IMG/VR virus record: IMGVR_UViG_3300032046_000093
Span: 1-37,492 of that record
Length of the DNA: 37,492 nt
Direction: 5' to 3' (one strand)
Source: a virus
In this document: piece by piece, positions 26,793-35,786 of the stretch
How the letters are laid out: each line of letters opens with the position of its first letter
How positions within the stretch are numbered: position 1 is the stretch's first letter
The notes under the pieces: generated by a model
What the model saw: only the letters and a program-made list of their open reading frames with translations
Database searches by the model: none
What the model was told of the DNA's origin: nothing
Position numbers and translations under genes: made by a program

Positions 26793-29700
26793 CTAACTAT
26801 CCGCCGCAATGACTCTCACGAAACCATCCCCAAATTTCACTTTCAAGTCACCATCTGCACTATCCACGTAGAGGATTGCATATCCTGCATCGGTGGCAGG
26901 TGCAGCAATTCCGTCTTGGACCCGCATATCTCCATATACTTTGATACCGGTGCTGAATACTCGTAACCTTTGAGTGCCACCAATGCCCAAATCAATTTCC
27001 CCGAGGGCACTATACGACGCGACATCGGGGCTGATTATAGAGAGCGTTGTGGCCCCACCCGCTTTGTTTGTAGCACCGAGGTCAACCACTGAGGAATCTC
27101 CGACATCTGGTGATAATCCCCGCAATGCCAAAATATCCGTGGCTCCCGATTTGTAACTATATATCTGAGCAATATCGCTGCCATCATTCCAGACAATACT
27201 ATTTATTCGCCCTGTCCCAGCGGCAAAAGTGATACCGTTGCTATCCAGCCACACTGCGCCACCACCCGCGTATGCCTTCCCATCACTGGCCTGCAGATAG
27301 AACTGCTTCGTCCCCGCCGCATTATACCCCGCAATCTCATCCGCCGTGATCTGGATCCGCGTTCCGGTGCTCGAGCTCGCAATACTAAATTGCCCATCCA
27401 GGATATAAATCCCCGGCGTCTGCATCGACCCTATATCCACCAACGGCTGCTGCAATTCAAACAACTGTGACACTTCGTTTGCAGCCAGTACCCTACCAAA
27501 CACGCCCAGTTCACAGAATGCGGCGCCCATCTGATTTGTGGCATTGTAGTAACTTCCCAAATTCCACTGGGCCACAGTAGGTGCTGTACAGGCAGTCGTA
27601 TCGGTATCTTCCAGTACCCCGTTCACGTAGAGTTTGTAAGAATCCGTGGTAAAGTCCAGCGTGACCACAATATCGAGCCAATCACCTGCACCAAAAGTTT
27701 GTGTGCTCGATTCGAGTTGAATCGAGACTGCCCCGCTTTGCAGCCAAACTCGAAATACATCAGTATCGGCACCATAGGAGACAAACAGTCGATCGGTTGC
27801 ACCACCATAGGCATCCATAAATAAGTTGGGTGTGGCGATTGGCCACGTGGCATTAGCAGCATACAGGGGCTGAACAGCCAGCCTGAATGAGAGTGTATTC
27901 TTTCCACTTATCAGCCCACCGTGAGCATCCAGGTTGCACTCGTTGGCCGTCCGCGTGCTCGTGCTGGCGTGTGCCGTACCCGTCCAGGCATAGCCGTACC
28001 CAAGTGAACCATCACAGTAACTGGTAGCATAGGCTTTTGCTTCGACTTGCCAGGCATCAGAATAGAACGTGACGGGTTGGGCACTATTTGTGATCACTGC
28101 CACGCCAGCCGACGCTGGAACCAGTGCACCCGTGGTGAAGATTAGTGTAGTGCGCTGAATTGCACCACTCAATACGACTGGGCTGCTATCCACAACTGCT
28201 CCATTGGTCCAGTCACGCCAGCGTAGCATGATCGTTCCGCTGCCCCACACGTAGACAGAAAACGCATATTGGGTGGCTGCGGCCAACTTACTGTCCAGAT
28301 GGTAGATTGGACCTTGCGCGCCGGCTGCCCCATTGCAGACTGCCTTCAGGTTATATGTCCCGAAAACCGCACGGGTGCTATCTTGGCTCAGTGTAGTGAC
28401 AGTAGTGTAAGCAGTGTATCCTGTGGTATCGGTTTCGATCGATGGATTTTCCATCTTGTTGGTAGTAGCTTCCTCAATCACCAATCCGCGTGTCCCCAAC
28501 CACATCCCCTGCGTCTGGTGGAATCCACCGCTCAGCATCGCCACCTGCCCCCGCAGCGACTTCCACGTCGTCGTCGTAATCTCACAATGCGGTCCCAGCA
28601 GCAACAATCCATCCGCCGTATTGAAGAAACTCTCCCCGATCTGCAACTGATTCGCCTGGATCCGCTGGAACTGCCCCGCCGCGTTCCACGTTAGGGGTGG
28701 GACTGTCCCCCCACTGGCCCCAATCTGCCCCGATCCATCGACGTCGATCTGTGCACATAGCGCAGCGCTGGCATTGTAGCATCGGATCCCCTCGGTCGAG
28801 TCCATCAACACCCGCGCCCCGCTCGCCGCCGTGCGGATCGTCGCGCCCGTCACCGTCCCCGCCGTGATCGTCCCCAGATCCGCCGTAATTGCGCTCAGCT
28901 GAGAGACGTTCATCTTGTCCGCCGTGATCGTATTCGCCGCGATCTTCGCCGCCGTGATGGCCAGCGCCGCGATGTAATCCGTCCCGATCTGCGTCAAGGT
29001 CGCACTCGCAGCCGTGGCGTATGTCCCGCTGTTGTCGCTCGTGTCCACCGCCCGTACCTGGTACCAGAACGTATTCCCCGCCGCGATCTGTGCACTGGTA
29101 AAGTTCTGATCTATGTAGAAATTCAGCCGCGCCAGCGCAATCGTCGCGTATGTCCCTGGCGATCCTCCACTATCCGGCGCCCGCTGGATCTCATAATGCT
29201 TCAGGTCGCCTTCAGTGTTCGCCGTCCATTGCAGCCCCACCAACGTCCGGCTGCTGGTCGCCGACAGCCCAGCCACTTGCGCTGGCGCGGCCGTATCCTT
29301 TGCCGTCGCCTTGCTCCGCGTTGTACTCCAGGCCGAATCGTTCCCCGACCAATCCACCGCCCGCACCCGCACATAGTACGTCGTGTTGCCCAGCAACCCC
29401 ACGAACCGCTCGATCCGGCTGCCCCCGGCCGGGTGGATCCGGCTCCACGTATACCCGCTGAAATCCGACGATGTGGACACCTGCACCAGGTAATGATCCA
29501 GGTCCGTATCCGCCACTGCGCTCCACGTCACCTGCAGATAGACGACCTGGTGCCCGTCCGCGTCTATGTCCACGTCCGTCGTCAGATTCGCGCTCTCGAG
29601 CACTGGCGCCGCCGGTGCATCCGTGTCGAACACCGTGTCACCGATCGTCGTGATCTGTGTCTCGATCGTCGCAATCGTCAGCGCACCAGCCCGGGCCGTC

Positions 29701-30698
29701 TTCGCAGGCTCGATCTGCTCGTCATTCAACGACAGGTGGTATCGCCTCCGCTCCCCATCCCGCCCGATGAACTCCATCCGTATCCGCCGGATGTAGAACG
29801 TCGAATTGATCGCCCACGTTGCGTTCACCAGCGCCACGGACATCCCCGCCCGCAGCCCATCCTTCTCCGTCCACAACTCGTAGGACGAGCGCGGCAGATC
29901 GTACCGGTCCAGAATCGCATTGCCCCGGTCCGTGATTCCCTGCGCCGTGGTGATCCGCTCATCCCGGCTCACCGCGTGCCGTTCCCCGTACGTGATGATA
30001 CTCGCAGGGTCAGTAACCCAGTTGCTCACTTCCTTGCCCAGCACGAACACCTTGTTCGCCAGCCGCCCTGCGCTCCTCGACCGCTTGAACCCGCCGAACC
30101 CAAACGACGTCGTCCCATTCGGCGACGTGCTCAAACTGAAGCCGGCCGCATTCACCTCCGTCGCAAAATAGTGCAAATTCTTATTGTAATCCACGTAATA
30201 CCGTGCGCCCGTCCTGCGGCACAGATCATCGAGACACTCCCGCAGCGTCATCCCCGCAAACTCCACCGCCTCCATCGAGGCATCTACCGTCCCCACGTAC
30301 GTCACCGCGTTGATGTCGCTGCGATAGAGGGGGAATAGTCCATAAGTTGCATTACCCAGAATGTAGGAATCTGCCACCGTAGCCGCGTACGATGCGCTCG
30401 CCACGACCGTCTCGTCGAGCAGGATGTTATTATCCTGGCACACGATCCCCCACGTCTTGGTGATCCCCTCCTGGCCGTCCGAGATCTCGACCACCTCCCC
30501 CGCGAAGACGGTCGTCCCATCGTCGTCTACGTTCACCACGGCCTTCGGGTTTATCGTGACCGTCCCGCTGTGATCCCGCACTGAGAACCGGCACGTGGCC
30601 ACCACGCCTCCGGTCGCCACCTCCTCGATCGAAAGCGACCGCACGTCCACGTACGCCGTAATGTTGCTTCCGCCGACCGTAATCGTCAATCCCGGCAT
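26793..30698 (-). CDS. large tail hub/receptor-binding protein with FN3 and LamG-like domains
   Basis: 1301 residues. The N-terminal 350 residues resemble a tail hub/baseplate protein: MPGLTITVGGSNITAYVDVRSL, then MTLRECLDDLCRRTGARYYVD and RDERITTAQGITDRGNAILD. Two fibronectin type III domains follow at about 365-465 and 470-570 (TYYVRVRAVDWSGNDSAW, FWYQVRAVDTSDNSGTY). Next come tail-fibre repeats with ALAITAAKIAANTITADKM, a concanavalin/LamG-like region at about 920-1070 (LSFRLAVQPLYAANATW, TDSYKLYVNGVLEDTDT) and a C-terminal beta part. It should form the tail tip and bind host surface carbohydrate or protein. It follows the tape measure directly. Confidence 0.8.
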   Translation of the reverse strand: MPGLTITVGGSNITAYVDVRSLSIEEVATGGVVATCRFSVRDHSGTVTINPKAVVNVDDDGTTVFAGEVVEISDGQEGITKTWGIVCQDNNILLDETVVASASYAATVADSYILGNATYGLFPLYRSDINAVTYVGTVDASMEAVEFAGMTLRECLDDLCRRTGARYYVDYNKNLHYFATEVNAAGFSLSTSPNGTTSFGFGGFKRSRSAGRLANKVFVLGKEVSNWVTDPASIITYGERHAVSRDERITTAQGITDRGNAILDRYDLPRSSYELWTEKDGLRAGMSVALVNATWAINSTFYIRRIRMEFIGRDGERRRYHLSLNDEQIEPAKTARAGALTIATIETQITTIGDTVFDTDAPAAPVLESANLTTDVDIDADGHQVVYLQVTWSAVADTDLDHYLVQVSTSSDFSGYTWSRIHPAGGSRIERFVGLLGNTTYYVRVRAVDWSGNDSAWSTTRSKATAKDTAAPAQVAGLSATSSRTLVGLQWTANTEGDLKHYEIQRAPDSGGSPGTYATIALARLNFYIDQNFTSAQIAAGNTFWYQVRAVDTSDNSGTYATAASATLTQIGTDYIAALAITAAKIAANTITADKMNVSQLSAITADLGTITAGTVTGATIRTAASGARVLMDSTEGIRCYNASAALCAQIDVDGSGQIGASGGTVPPLTWNAAGQFQRIQANQLQIGESFFNTADGLLLLGPHCEITTTTWKSLRGQVAMLSGGFHQTQGMWLGTRGLVIEEATTNKMENPSIETDTTGYTAYTTVTTLSQDSTRAVFGTYNLKAVCNGAAGAQGPIYHLDSKLAAATQYAFSVYVWGSGTIMLRWRDWTNGAVVDSSPVVLSGAIQRTTLIFTTGALVPASAGVAVITNSAQPVTFYSDAWQVEAKAYATSYCDGSLGYGYAWTGTAHASTSTRTANECNLDAHGGLISGKNTLSFRLAVQPLYAANATWPIATPNLFMDAYGGATDRLFVSYGADTDVFRVWLQSGAVSIQLESSTQTFGAGDWLDIVVTLDFTTDSYKLYVNGVLEDTDTTACTAPTVAQWNLGSYYNATNQMGAAFCELGVFGRVLAANEVSQLFELQQPLVDIGSMQTPGIYILDGQFSIASSSTGTRIQITADEIAGYNAAGTKQFYLQASDGKAYAGGGAVWLDSNGITFAAGTGRINSIVWNDGSDIAQIYSYKSGATDILALRGLSPDVGDSSVVDLGATNKAGGATTLSIISPDVASYSALGEIDLGIGGTQRLRVFSTGIKVYGDMRVQDGIAAPATDAGYAILYVDSADGDLKVKFGDGFVRVIAADS

Positions 30699-30699
30699 C

Positions 30700-32319
30700 C
30701 TACACCTCGAAACTCCTCACGCCCCGGTGCACCAGAATCTGCTCCTGTCTTCTGGCGATCTCCTCGATGTCATCGTCACTCCGCACCGACCCCGGCCCGA
30801 ACTGATTCGTAATGTAATACGTCACCCCGCCCAGTCCGGCCCCGCCTGCCATCGGCGCTGCCATCCCCCCGCCCGCCATCGCCGGCGCAAACGCCAACTG
30901 TGGCATCGCTGGTAACCCCTGAATCGCCTCCGCAATCCCGCGCAACCCCAGTTCAAATGGTGTCGCCGATCCCGGCGTCAACCAGTCAGGCAACTGAATA
31001 TTCTGAATTGCCTCCCATTGCTGCTTAAACCAATCAATTGCCCGCGAAATGGCATCTATTGCCCCCGTAACTCCCTCTATTACCAATTTGAACATTTCCA
31101 ACCCAAATTTGACTATATCGATTGCACTCTTCAGATTTGCCCAGATCACTGACCCCGCCAGATTCCCCATGATCTCCCCAAAGTCCGAGGCCCCCCCACC
31201 CCCTAAACCCAGCGCCCGCGCCAGATCATCCAGCGCCGGTTTCAGATCCCGATTCCAAACACCTGTGATCTCCGCCCATCCTCGCTGAAGATTGCCCCAC
31301 GCATCCTGCAGCCACGGCAGAATCGTCGTCGTAAAATCGCCGAACTCCTTGCGCAGCCATTCCCACACCGGTTGCGCGTCTCGCAGCAACTGCTGGGTCG
31401 CATTCCACAGGTCTGGCCACAATTCATCCCACTTCGCCTTGAGCCATTCCACCGCCTTCGGCACCTTCTCGCCCAGCCACTCCCCGGCTATTCCCGCCCA
31501 CTCCACCAGCTTCGGCCCCACCCCGCTCACGATCTCATTCAGCGGCTTCAACAACTCCGCCAGGGCCGGTACGAATCCCAGGCCGATCCCATCTTTCGTA
31601 TCCGCAATTGTCGTCTGGAATGCCGCCAGTTGCTGCGTGGCCGTGCCTTGCACCTCGGGCAACCCGGCCGTCTTCTCCTGCAACTGGCGCATCGCCTCTG
31701 CTGCCAGTGCCGCCTGCTGTTGCTCCTTTGTCAATTCATCAGCCGTCAGCCCCAGGCTCGCCGCGTACTGCTCGTTCAGCGACTTCAGGTCAACCTGGAT
31801 CCCCATCTGCTCGAGCGCCGCCGGTTGCAACCCGCCGATAGCCTCCGTGTATCGGTCGGCCATCGCCTGCAGATCCCCGCCCGTCGCCGCTGCGATCTGG
31901 CTCATATACCCCAGCGCCTCGGGCAACTGCGTGGCCAGCGTCTCCCCGGCCTTCATCGCCGCCTCGTTGTACAGCGTCATCAGATCGCTCGCCGGGATCA
32001 TCCCCGCCGTCGCGTCTTGTAACGCCGTCATCATCACGTCGCCCGAGATCCCCGAGGCCTCCGTGATCCGGTCGAACGATTCCGAGATATTCTGGAGAGG
32101 GGCAGCGTCAATCGCCAGATTGGCAATCCCCACCCCCAGCCTTACGCACGCCGTGCCGATGCCAACCACCGCAGCGGCAGCCAATGCCAGCCCGCCGGTC
32201 GCAATGCCCGCCGCAATCCCACCCAACGATTCCAGTGCGCCCCCGGCCCCCTTCACCGTCTTACTGGCTTCGTCTCTCGCTTTGAGGATGATCTCCAGCG
32301 CGGCTTCACTGACACCCAA
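30700..32319 (-). CDS. tail tape measure protein
   Basis: 539 residues. Starts LEIILKARDEASKTVKGAGGALESLGGIAAGIATGG, a typical tape-measure start with an Ala/Gly-rich hydrophobic segment, then helical repeats with Trp-rich units (VEWLKAKWDELWPDLWNATQQ, WLQDAWGNLQRGWAEITGVW) and a C-terminal hydrophobic Gly-rich stretch. It sets tail length and is ejected on infection; at 539 residues it would mean a short tail of roughly 80 nm by the usual ratio (inference). It lies after the chaperone genes and before the hub gene, as in siphoviruses. Confidence 0.85.
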   Translation of the reverse strand: MGVSEAALEIILKARDEASKTVKGAGGALESLGGIAAGIATGGLALAAAAVVGIGTACVRLGVGIANLAIDAAPLQNISESFDRITEASGISGDVMMTALQDATAGMIPASDLMTLYNEAAMKAGETLATQLPEALGYMSQIAAATGGDLQAMADRYTEAIGGLQPAALEQMGIQVDLKSLNEQYAASLGLTADELTKEQQQAALAAEAMRQLQEKTAGLPEVQGTATQQLAAFQTTIADTKDGIGLGFVPALAELLKPLNEIVSGVGPKLVEWAGIAGEWLGEKVPKAVEWLKAKWDELWPDLWNATQQLLRDAQPVWEWLRKEFGDFTTTILPWLQDAWGNLQRGWAEITGVWNRDLKPALDDLARALGLGGGGASDFGEIMGNLAGSVIWANLKSAIDIVKFGLEMFKLVIEGVTGAIDAISRAIDWFKQQWEAIQNIQLPDWLTPGSATPFELGLRGIAEAIQGLPAMPQLAFAPAMAGGGMAAPMAGGAGLGGVTYYITNQFGPGSVRSDDDIEEIARRQEQILVHRGVRSFEV

Positions 32320-32321
32320 CG

Positions 32322-32606
32322 TTACCTCGCTTCTGCTTCCCGCTGGCGCTCCCTGATGATCAGCGCCCGCTTATTCAACAACATCCGCACATTATCCACT
32401 ACGTCGGCCGGCGTGGCCATCAACTCCGCCCACGACCAGCCCGTCTCCAACAAAATCACGCTGTCTGAGAGTTCGGGCGGGAGCGTCCCGCCCGACCGCA
32501 ATGCGACCTCAATCGCCGCCTCGAAAGTTGGCCTGATCTTCTGGCTTCCTCCGTTTGGTTGGGTTGTAGGCGTTGATTTCGGCCAGGATGAAATTGCCGT
32601 CCTCAT
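32322..32606 (-). CDS. tail assembly chaperone, second frame
   Basis: Frame 32322-32606 reads PTFEAAIEVALRSGGTLPPELSDSVILLETGWSWAELMATPADVVDNVRMLLNKRALI, which looks like the C-terminal part of a tail-assembly chaperone (gpGT-type). The first 98 bp overlap the upstream gene in another frame, and the ATG at 32606 has a weak ribosome site. In most siphoviruses this frame is reached by a programmed frameshift; here a +1 (or -2) shift near the end of 32509-32901 would be needed. Confidence 0.55.
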   Translation of the reverse strand: MRTAISSWPKSTPTTQPNGGSQKIRPTFEAAIEVALRSGGTLPPELSDSVILLETGWSWAELMATPADVVDNVRMLLNKRALIIRERQREAEAR

Positions 32607-32901
32607 CCTGCAGCGCCTCGATCCACGCCCGCCGCAGCGCCATCACCTTGCCCTCTGGCCCCTTCAGTGTCCAGGCCAGAATCCCGATCTCCAGGATTGC
32701 CAGGTTCATCTCCCCGATTGCGATGTCGGCGCTCATCTGCGCCCCACCGCCATCGTTGGGATTGACCAGTCCAACCTTGTACGCCACCTGCGCCAACTTC
32801 TGGCGGTCCCCGAACGTGAACCGCTTGATGGTAACCGTCTCGTCCTCGTCCCACCACTCCGCGTGAATGACCTTCGTCTCATCAACAACAAAGCGTGGCA
32901 T
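32509..32901 (-). CDS. tail assembly chaperone, first frame
   Basis: 130 residues from the ATG at 32901 (AAGGAGGTTGAAG upstream): MPRFVVDETKVIHAEWWDEDETVTIKRFTFGDRQKLA, typical of a gpG-type protein between tail tube and tape measure. The C-terminus (NPTKRRKPEDQANFRGGD) overlaps the next frame by 98 bp, the usual layout for a frameshifted G/GT pair. Confidence 0.65.
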   Translation of the reverse strand: MPRFVVDETKVIHAEWWDEDETVTIKRFTFGDRQKLAQVAYKVGLVNPNDGGGAQMSADIAIGEMNLAILEIGILAWTLKGPEGKVMALRRAWIEALQDEDGNFILAEINAYNPTKRRKPEDQANFRGGD

Positions 32902-32969
32902 CTTCAACCTCCTTTTCGAGCGCCTGGAGCCATTCTGAGCGGATGACCGCCCATCCTGGCTCAAATCCA

Positions 32970-33014
32970 GCAAAAAGCGGCACAGAATGCCCCTAGGGGC
33001 ATTCTGTGCCGCTT
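32970..33014 (-). terminator. terminator-like 40-bp perfect palindrome
   Basis: 32975-33014 is a perfect palindrome: AAGCGGCACAGAATGCCCCT followed by its reverse complement. On the minus strand it is followed by further T (TTTTTG including the stem end at 32976-32972), so it should act as a terminator or attenuator between 33029-33235 and the tail chaperones. Confidence 0.8.
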
Positions 33015-33028
33015 GACCCACCCGCCCA

Positions 33029-33235
33029 TCAGCCCGATAGCAACCAGGCCACCTCCCGCAGCGCCCAGAGATCCTCGCGCCGCATCCCTTCGATCAGATC
33101 GTGCAACTCTGCGCGCGTGTTCGCCTCCCATACCTTGTATTCGGGATCCTTGCCGATGTCCCCTTCTGGGCACAATCCCAATGCCCGCAGCATAGCGCGC
33201 AACCGTTGCACTAGCCCGTGATCCTTTCGTACCAT
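33029..33235 (-). CDS. small hypothetical protein in tail operon
   Basis: 68 residues from the ATG at 33235 with GGAGGGAATGGG upstream; the frame also opens at 33283. MVRKDHGLVQRLRAMLRALGLCPEGDIGKDPEYKVWEANTRAELHDLIEGMRREDLWALREVAWLLSG, helical. No family recognised. Confidence 0.5.
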   Translation of the reverse strand: MVRKDHGLVQRLRAMLRALGLCPEGDIGKDPEYKVWEANTRAELHDLIEGMRREDLWALREVAWLLSG

Positions 33236-33295
33236 CCCATTCCCTCCTTGACAGGTGATTAGCAACAATCCCCATTGTATCACCCTCCACGGGGA

Positions 33296-34324
33296 CTATG
33301 TCGGATATGCCGATAATGTCGTCAACAGCAATGCGCGAAAGATCTTGGCCCAGTCAGCATCGTATACCGGCTTACACGTCACCTCGAACGTCGTCAGCCC
33401 GTCCGAGTCTCCCCACTCTGGCCAATCACTATACTGGATGCACTGATCCAGATACAGATACGGCACATTGGCCTGGCCAACGTCAATCGCCGTGGTTCCC
33501 CGTAGGCCGATCCTGGCGAAGCGCTTCGTCCGATCGAGATAATATGCCTGCTCGGCCAGCGCAGCAGTACCCCAGCCGTAGGTCAGCTTAAGTTCCGGGC
33601 CCTTGGCATCCTCGACCACACTGGAGAAATAGAGTTGCCCGTCCGGACAGTATTGCGGCTTGAATTTCGTATCCAGTGTCCACGTGAACCCCTTCAGCAA
33701 CCCGGTTACTGGTGTGACCCCGATGCCTGCACCGGTCGTATCAAGCCAAAACTTTGCCAGGTTGAACGGCGCATACTGCACCGCCTGTGCCAGCAACGCT
33801 GGCGTCTTCTCCGTCTTCGACCACTGCCGGCCGGTGATGCTGGCCGTGAACTTGCACGCCTCGTTCGGCGCGCCCGAAATCTCTAGTTTCGTCGCGAAGC
33901 AATACTCGGCCTCAAAATTCTGCGTATCGTCCCCCACCTCGAACGTGAACGTATCAATCCCCGCCGTAATGTCCGGCGTGTTGGCCGCCGTCAACGTCGG
34001 GTCGAACGTCCACAAATACGCCAGCGGCTGCAAAGTCGTGGATGGTTGCGTCGGCGTCACGTTGCCACAGATACTCATCGCGCAGAGCCACAGCGCATGC
34101 CGGAAGTTGATGTCACCGGTCAACGTCAAATGTGCTTCCTTGCCCACTACCAGGTCAGTAGCCACATTCAGTGCCAGTGAATTCCGGTCCTCCACTGGTT
34201 GGTGAATGGTCACCCCCGCATCGAACTTGCTGGTTCCATAAAAAATCTCCACAGCCGCCTCGGCTAAGCCGGGCGTACCCTCGACATTGCTGACCTGAAT
34301 ATATCGAAATGCCTTAAGCCCCAT
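33296..34324 (-). CDS. tail tube (major tail) protein
   Basis: 342 residues, beta-rich: KAFRYIQVSNVEGTPGLAEAAVEIFYGT, DIPLVVGKEAHLTLTGDINF-type strands, PDITAGIDTFTFEVGDDTQNFEAEYC, FKPQYCPDGQLYFSSVVED. Position between connector/tail terminator genes and the chaperones, and its size and beta-rich 'TFEVTC' end, fit a phage tail tube protein. It stacks around the tape measure to form the tail tube. Confidence 0.7.
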   Translation of the reverse strand: MGLKAFRYIQVSNVEGTPGLAEAAVEIFYGTSKFDAGVTIHQPVEDRNSLALNVATDLVVGKEAHLTLTGDINFRHALWLCAMSICGNVTPTQPSTTLQPLAYLWTFDPTLTAANTPDITAGIDTFTFEVGDDTQNFEAEYCFATKLEISGAPNEACKFTASITGRQWSKTEKTPALLAQAVQYAPFNLAKFWLDTTGAGIGVTPVTGLLKGFTWTLDTKFKPQYCPDGQLYFSSVVEDAKGPELKLTYGWGTAALAEQAYYLDRTKRFARIGLRGTTAIDVGQANVPYLYLDQCIQYSDWPEWGDSDGLTTFEVTCKPVYDADWAKIFRALLLTTLSAYPT

Positions 34325-34643
34325 CCATCACCTCCTGATGCTGATAACACCGCTGGCCCCATTCCTCCACCCCCCGCCGGCAGCGTCCCCCCTCGACCGT
34401 GGCTGCACCACAGAACGGCCGTACCTCCACGAACTCAGCCTTCACGTACAACCCACACCCCTCGATCATCGCCACCGTGATGTGCTCACGCTCCGCCCCC
34501 ACCACGTCGGCCCCCGTCAAATCCCGCGCCGGCAGCGCCATCACGTAAGCCCCCGCCGGCCCGATGAACTTGTAAATGATAGGTTCAGACTCCAACTTCC
34601 AACCTCCAACTTCCAACTTCCAACCTCCAACCTCCAACCTCAA
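34314..34643 (-). CDS. small protein with C-terminal Cys3His motif
   Basis: Up to 109 residues. The first 18 codons (MRLEVGGWKLEVGGWKLE) come from a heptamer repeat and may not be translated; a TTG inside the repeat near 34592 (LESEPIIYKF...) is another possible start. The C-terminal part has CGAATVEGGRCRRGVEEWGQRCYQH, a C-x8-C-x9-C-x2-H pattern of a small zinc-binding module. Overlaps the tail tube start. Confidence 0.5.
   Translation of the reverse strand: MRLEVGGWKLEVGGWKLESEPIIYKFIGPAGAYVMALPARDLTGADVVGAEREHITVAMIEGCGLYVKAEFVEVRPFCGAATVEGGRCRRGVEEWGQRCYQHQEVMDGA
34590..34638 (-). repeat. heptamer tandem repeat (YTCCAAC)x7
   Basis: Seven consecutive [CT]TCCAAC heptamers, encoding the repeated EVGGWKL at the start of 34314-34643 on the minus strand (GTTGGAR). 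The repeat also supplies a GGAG Shine-Dalgarno. Confidence 0.85.
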
Positions 34644-35269
34644 ATTCCATACCTGATCCTGTACTCCCGTTCATGTTCCTGCTGCCACGCTGTGTACACA
34701 GCCTTCCGCCGCACCTGGTCCGCTGTCCGCCCTTGTGTTAAGTGCGCCAGGAAACATTGCGTGTGCGGGATCCCGTGCGTGATTACCCGGCTGGTCACCA
34801 GCCGGTCGTCGGACCACAGCGCCGTGTGTGCCCCCTCGTACCGCATCCATCCCCGATGCTGAAAGATGCGGTAGCACCAGGACGTCAACGCCAGCCAGTC
34901 CTTGACCAACAGCGCGTAAGATTGGCCAGCCTCGAATTCAGGCAGCCGCCCCAGCAGTCGCTCATCGGCATCGAGCGCCACGTACCAATCCCCATCTTGC
35001 CCCACCAGGTACGCGGATCTCTTTTCCACCTCATCGTACCAGGCCCGTGGCTGCCCGTCATCCCCCAATCGGCAGCCGATCCATTCTGCCCCGTACGCCC
35101 GGGCGATGGCCTCCATCGCATCCGTGCTGCCAGGGTCATCGTGCGGATACGCCGAAAACGCTCCATCCACTACCACGACCCTCTCAAACCCACCATGGCC
35201 AAGGACACTCTCCAGGCATCCTGGGAGCATCCTCTCCTCGTTATAGGCGATTACACAGGCAATCCGCAT
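34640..35269 (-). CDS. family 2-like glycosyltransferase
   Basis: 209 residues: MRIACVIAYNEERMLPGCLESVL, ERVVVVDGAFSAYPHDDPGSTDAMEAIARAYGAEWI, and WYVALDADERLLGRLPEF with the DxD metal site (ALDAD). This is the GT-A nucleotide-sugar-binding half of a GT2-type enzyme; the C-terminal part (FQHRGWMRYEGAHTALW, THGIPHTQCFLAHL) fits the acceptor side. It may glycosylate a tail or capsid protein, or host surface, to modify adsorption or hide the virion. Confidence 0.8.
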   Translation of the reverse strand: MRIACVIAYNEERMLPGCLESVLGHGGFERVVVVDGAFSAYPHDDPGSTDAMEAIARAYGAEWIGCRLGDDGQPRAWYDEVEKRSAYLVGQDGDWYVALDADERLLGRLPEFEAGQSYALLVKDWLALTSWCYRIFQHRGWMRYEGAHTALWSDDRLVTSRVITHGIPHTQCFLAHLTQGRTADQVRRKAVYTAWQQEHEREYRIRYGI

Positions 35270-35291
35270 AACTCTCCTGTAGGAATGGCTC

Positions 35292-35759
35292 CTACGTCAC
35301 GAACTCGTCAGCCGCGTACACAACTTCCTCGATTGTCATCACCGTCAACCGGAATCCCACGAACGATGGCAACGTTGCCCGCGCCTGCCCCTTCTGCCAC
35401 AGATAGATTGGATCTGAGCGCGCCTCCACCAGGCAATTCACGATCCCCGCCGTCCCATCCAACGACGGATGCGCGTTGATCTCGTCTATCACCGACTGGA
35501 TGGCCGTCACGATACTGCTGTAACTGTCGCCGGCGAACCGGTCCCACACCTCCACGTAATGCGTCCACCGGTACCGTACCTGTCCCCAATCCCCCGACCG
35601 CTCCGACCGCATCGGCCCGGGCAGGATCACCGCATACGGCGCACTGCCCCGCCCGATCACCTTCAGGTCCCCCAGCACCACATCCGCCGTCGCGAACGTC
35701 CCGGTCAGGCCCTGGATCACCGTCTGCAGCGCGCTTTGGATCGTCGCGTCACCGGCCAT
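35292..35759 (-). CDS. tail terminator-like protein
   Basis: 155 residues from the ATG at 35759 (a TTG start three codons earlier is also possible). MAGDATIQSALQTVIQGLTGTFATADVVLGDLKVIGRGSAPYAVILPGPMRSER, then WTHYVEVWDRFAGDSYSSIVTAIQSVIDEINAHPSLDGTAGIVNCLVE. This is the mixed alpha/beta pattern of tail-terminator/minor-tail U-like proteins coded after the connector. It should cap the tail tube. Confidence 0.6.
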   Translation of the reverse strand: MAGDATIQSALQTVIQGLTGTFATADVVLGDLKVIGRGSAPYAVILPGPMRSERSGDWGQVRYRWTHYVEVWDRFAGDSYSSIVTAIQSVIDEINAHPSLDGTAGIVNCLVEARSDPIYLWQKGQARATLPSFVGFRLTVMTIEEVVYAADEFVT

Positions 35760-35786
35760 CGTTACCAACTCGGGTGCGTATAGTCA

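Noticed and set aside
29196-30338. Long plus-strand ORF of 380 codons
   Set aside because: Arg/His/Pro-rich shadow of the tail gene on the other strand; no ribosome site and no recognisable fold.
31292-32356. Long plus-strand ORF of 354 codons
   Set aside because: Antisense shadow of the tape measure gene, Ser/Ala/Pro-rich.
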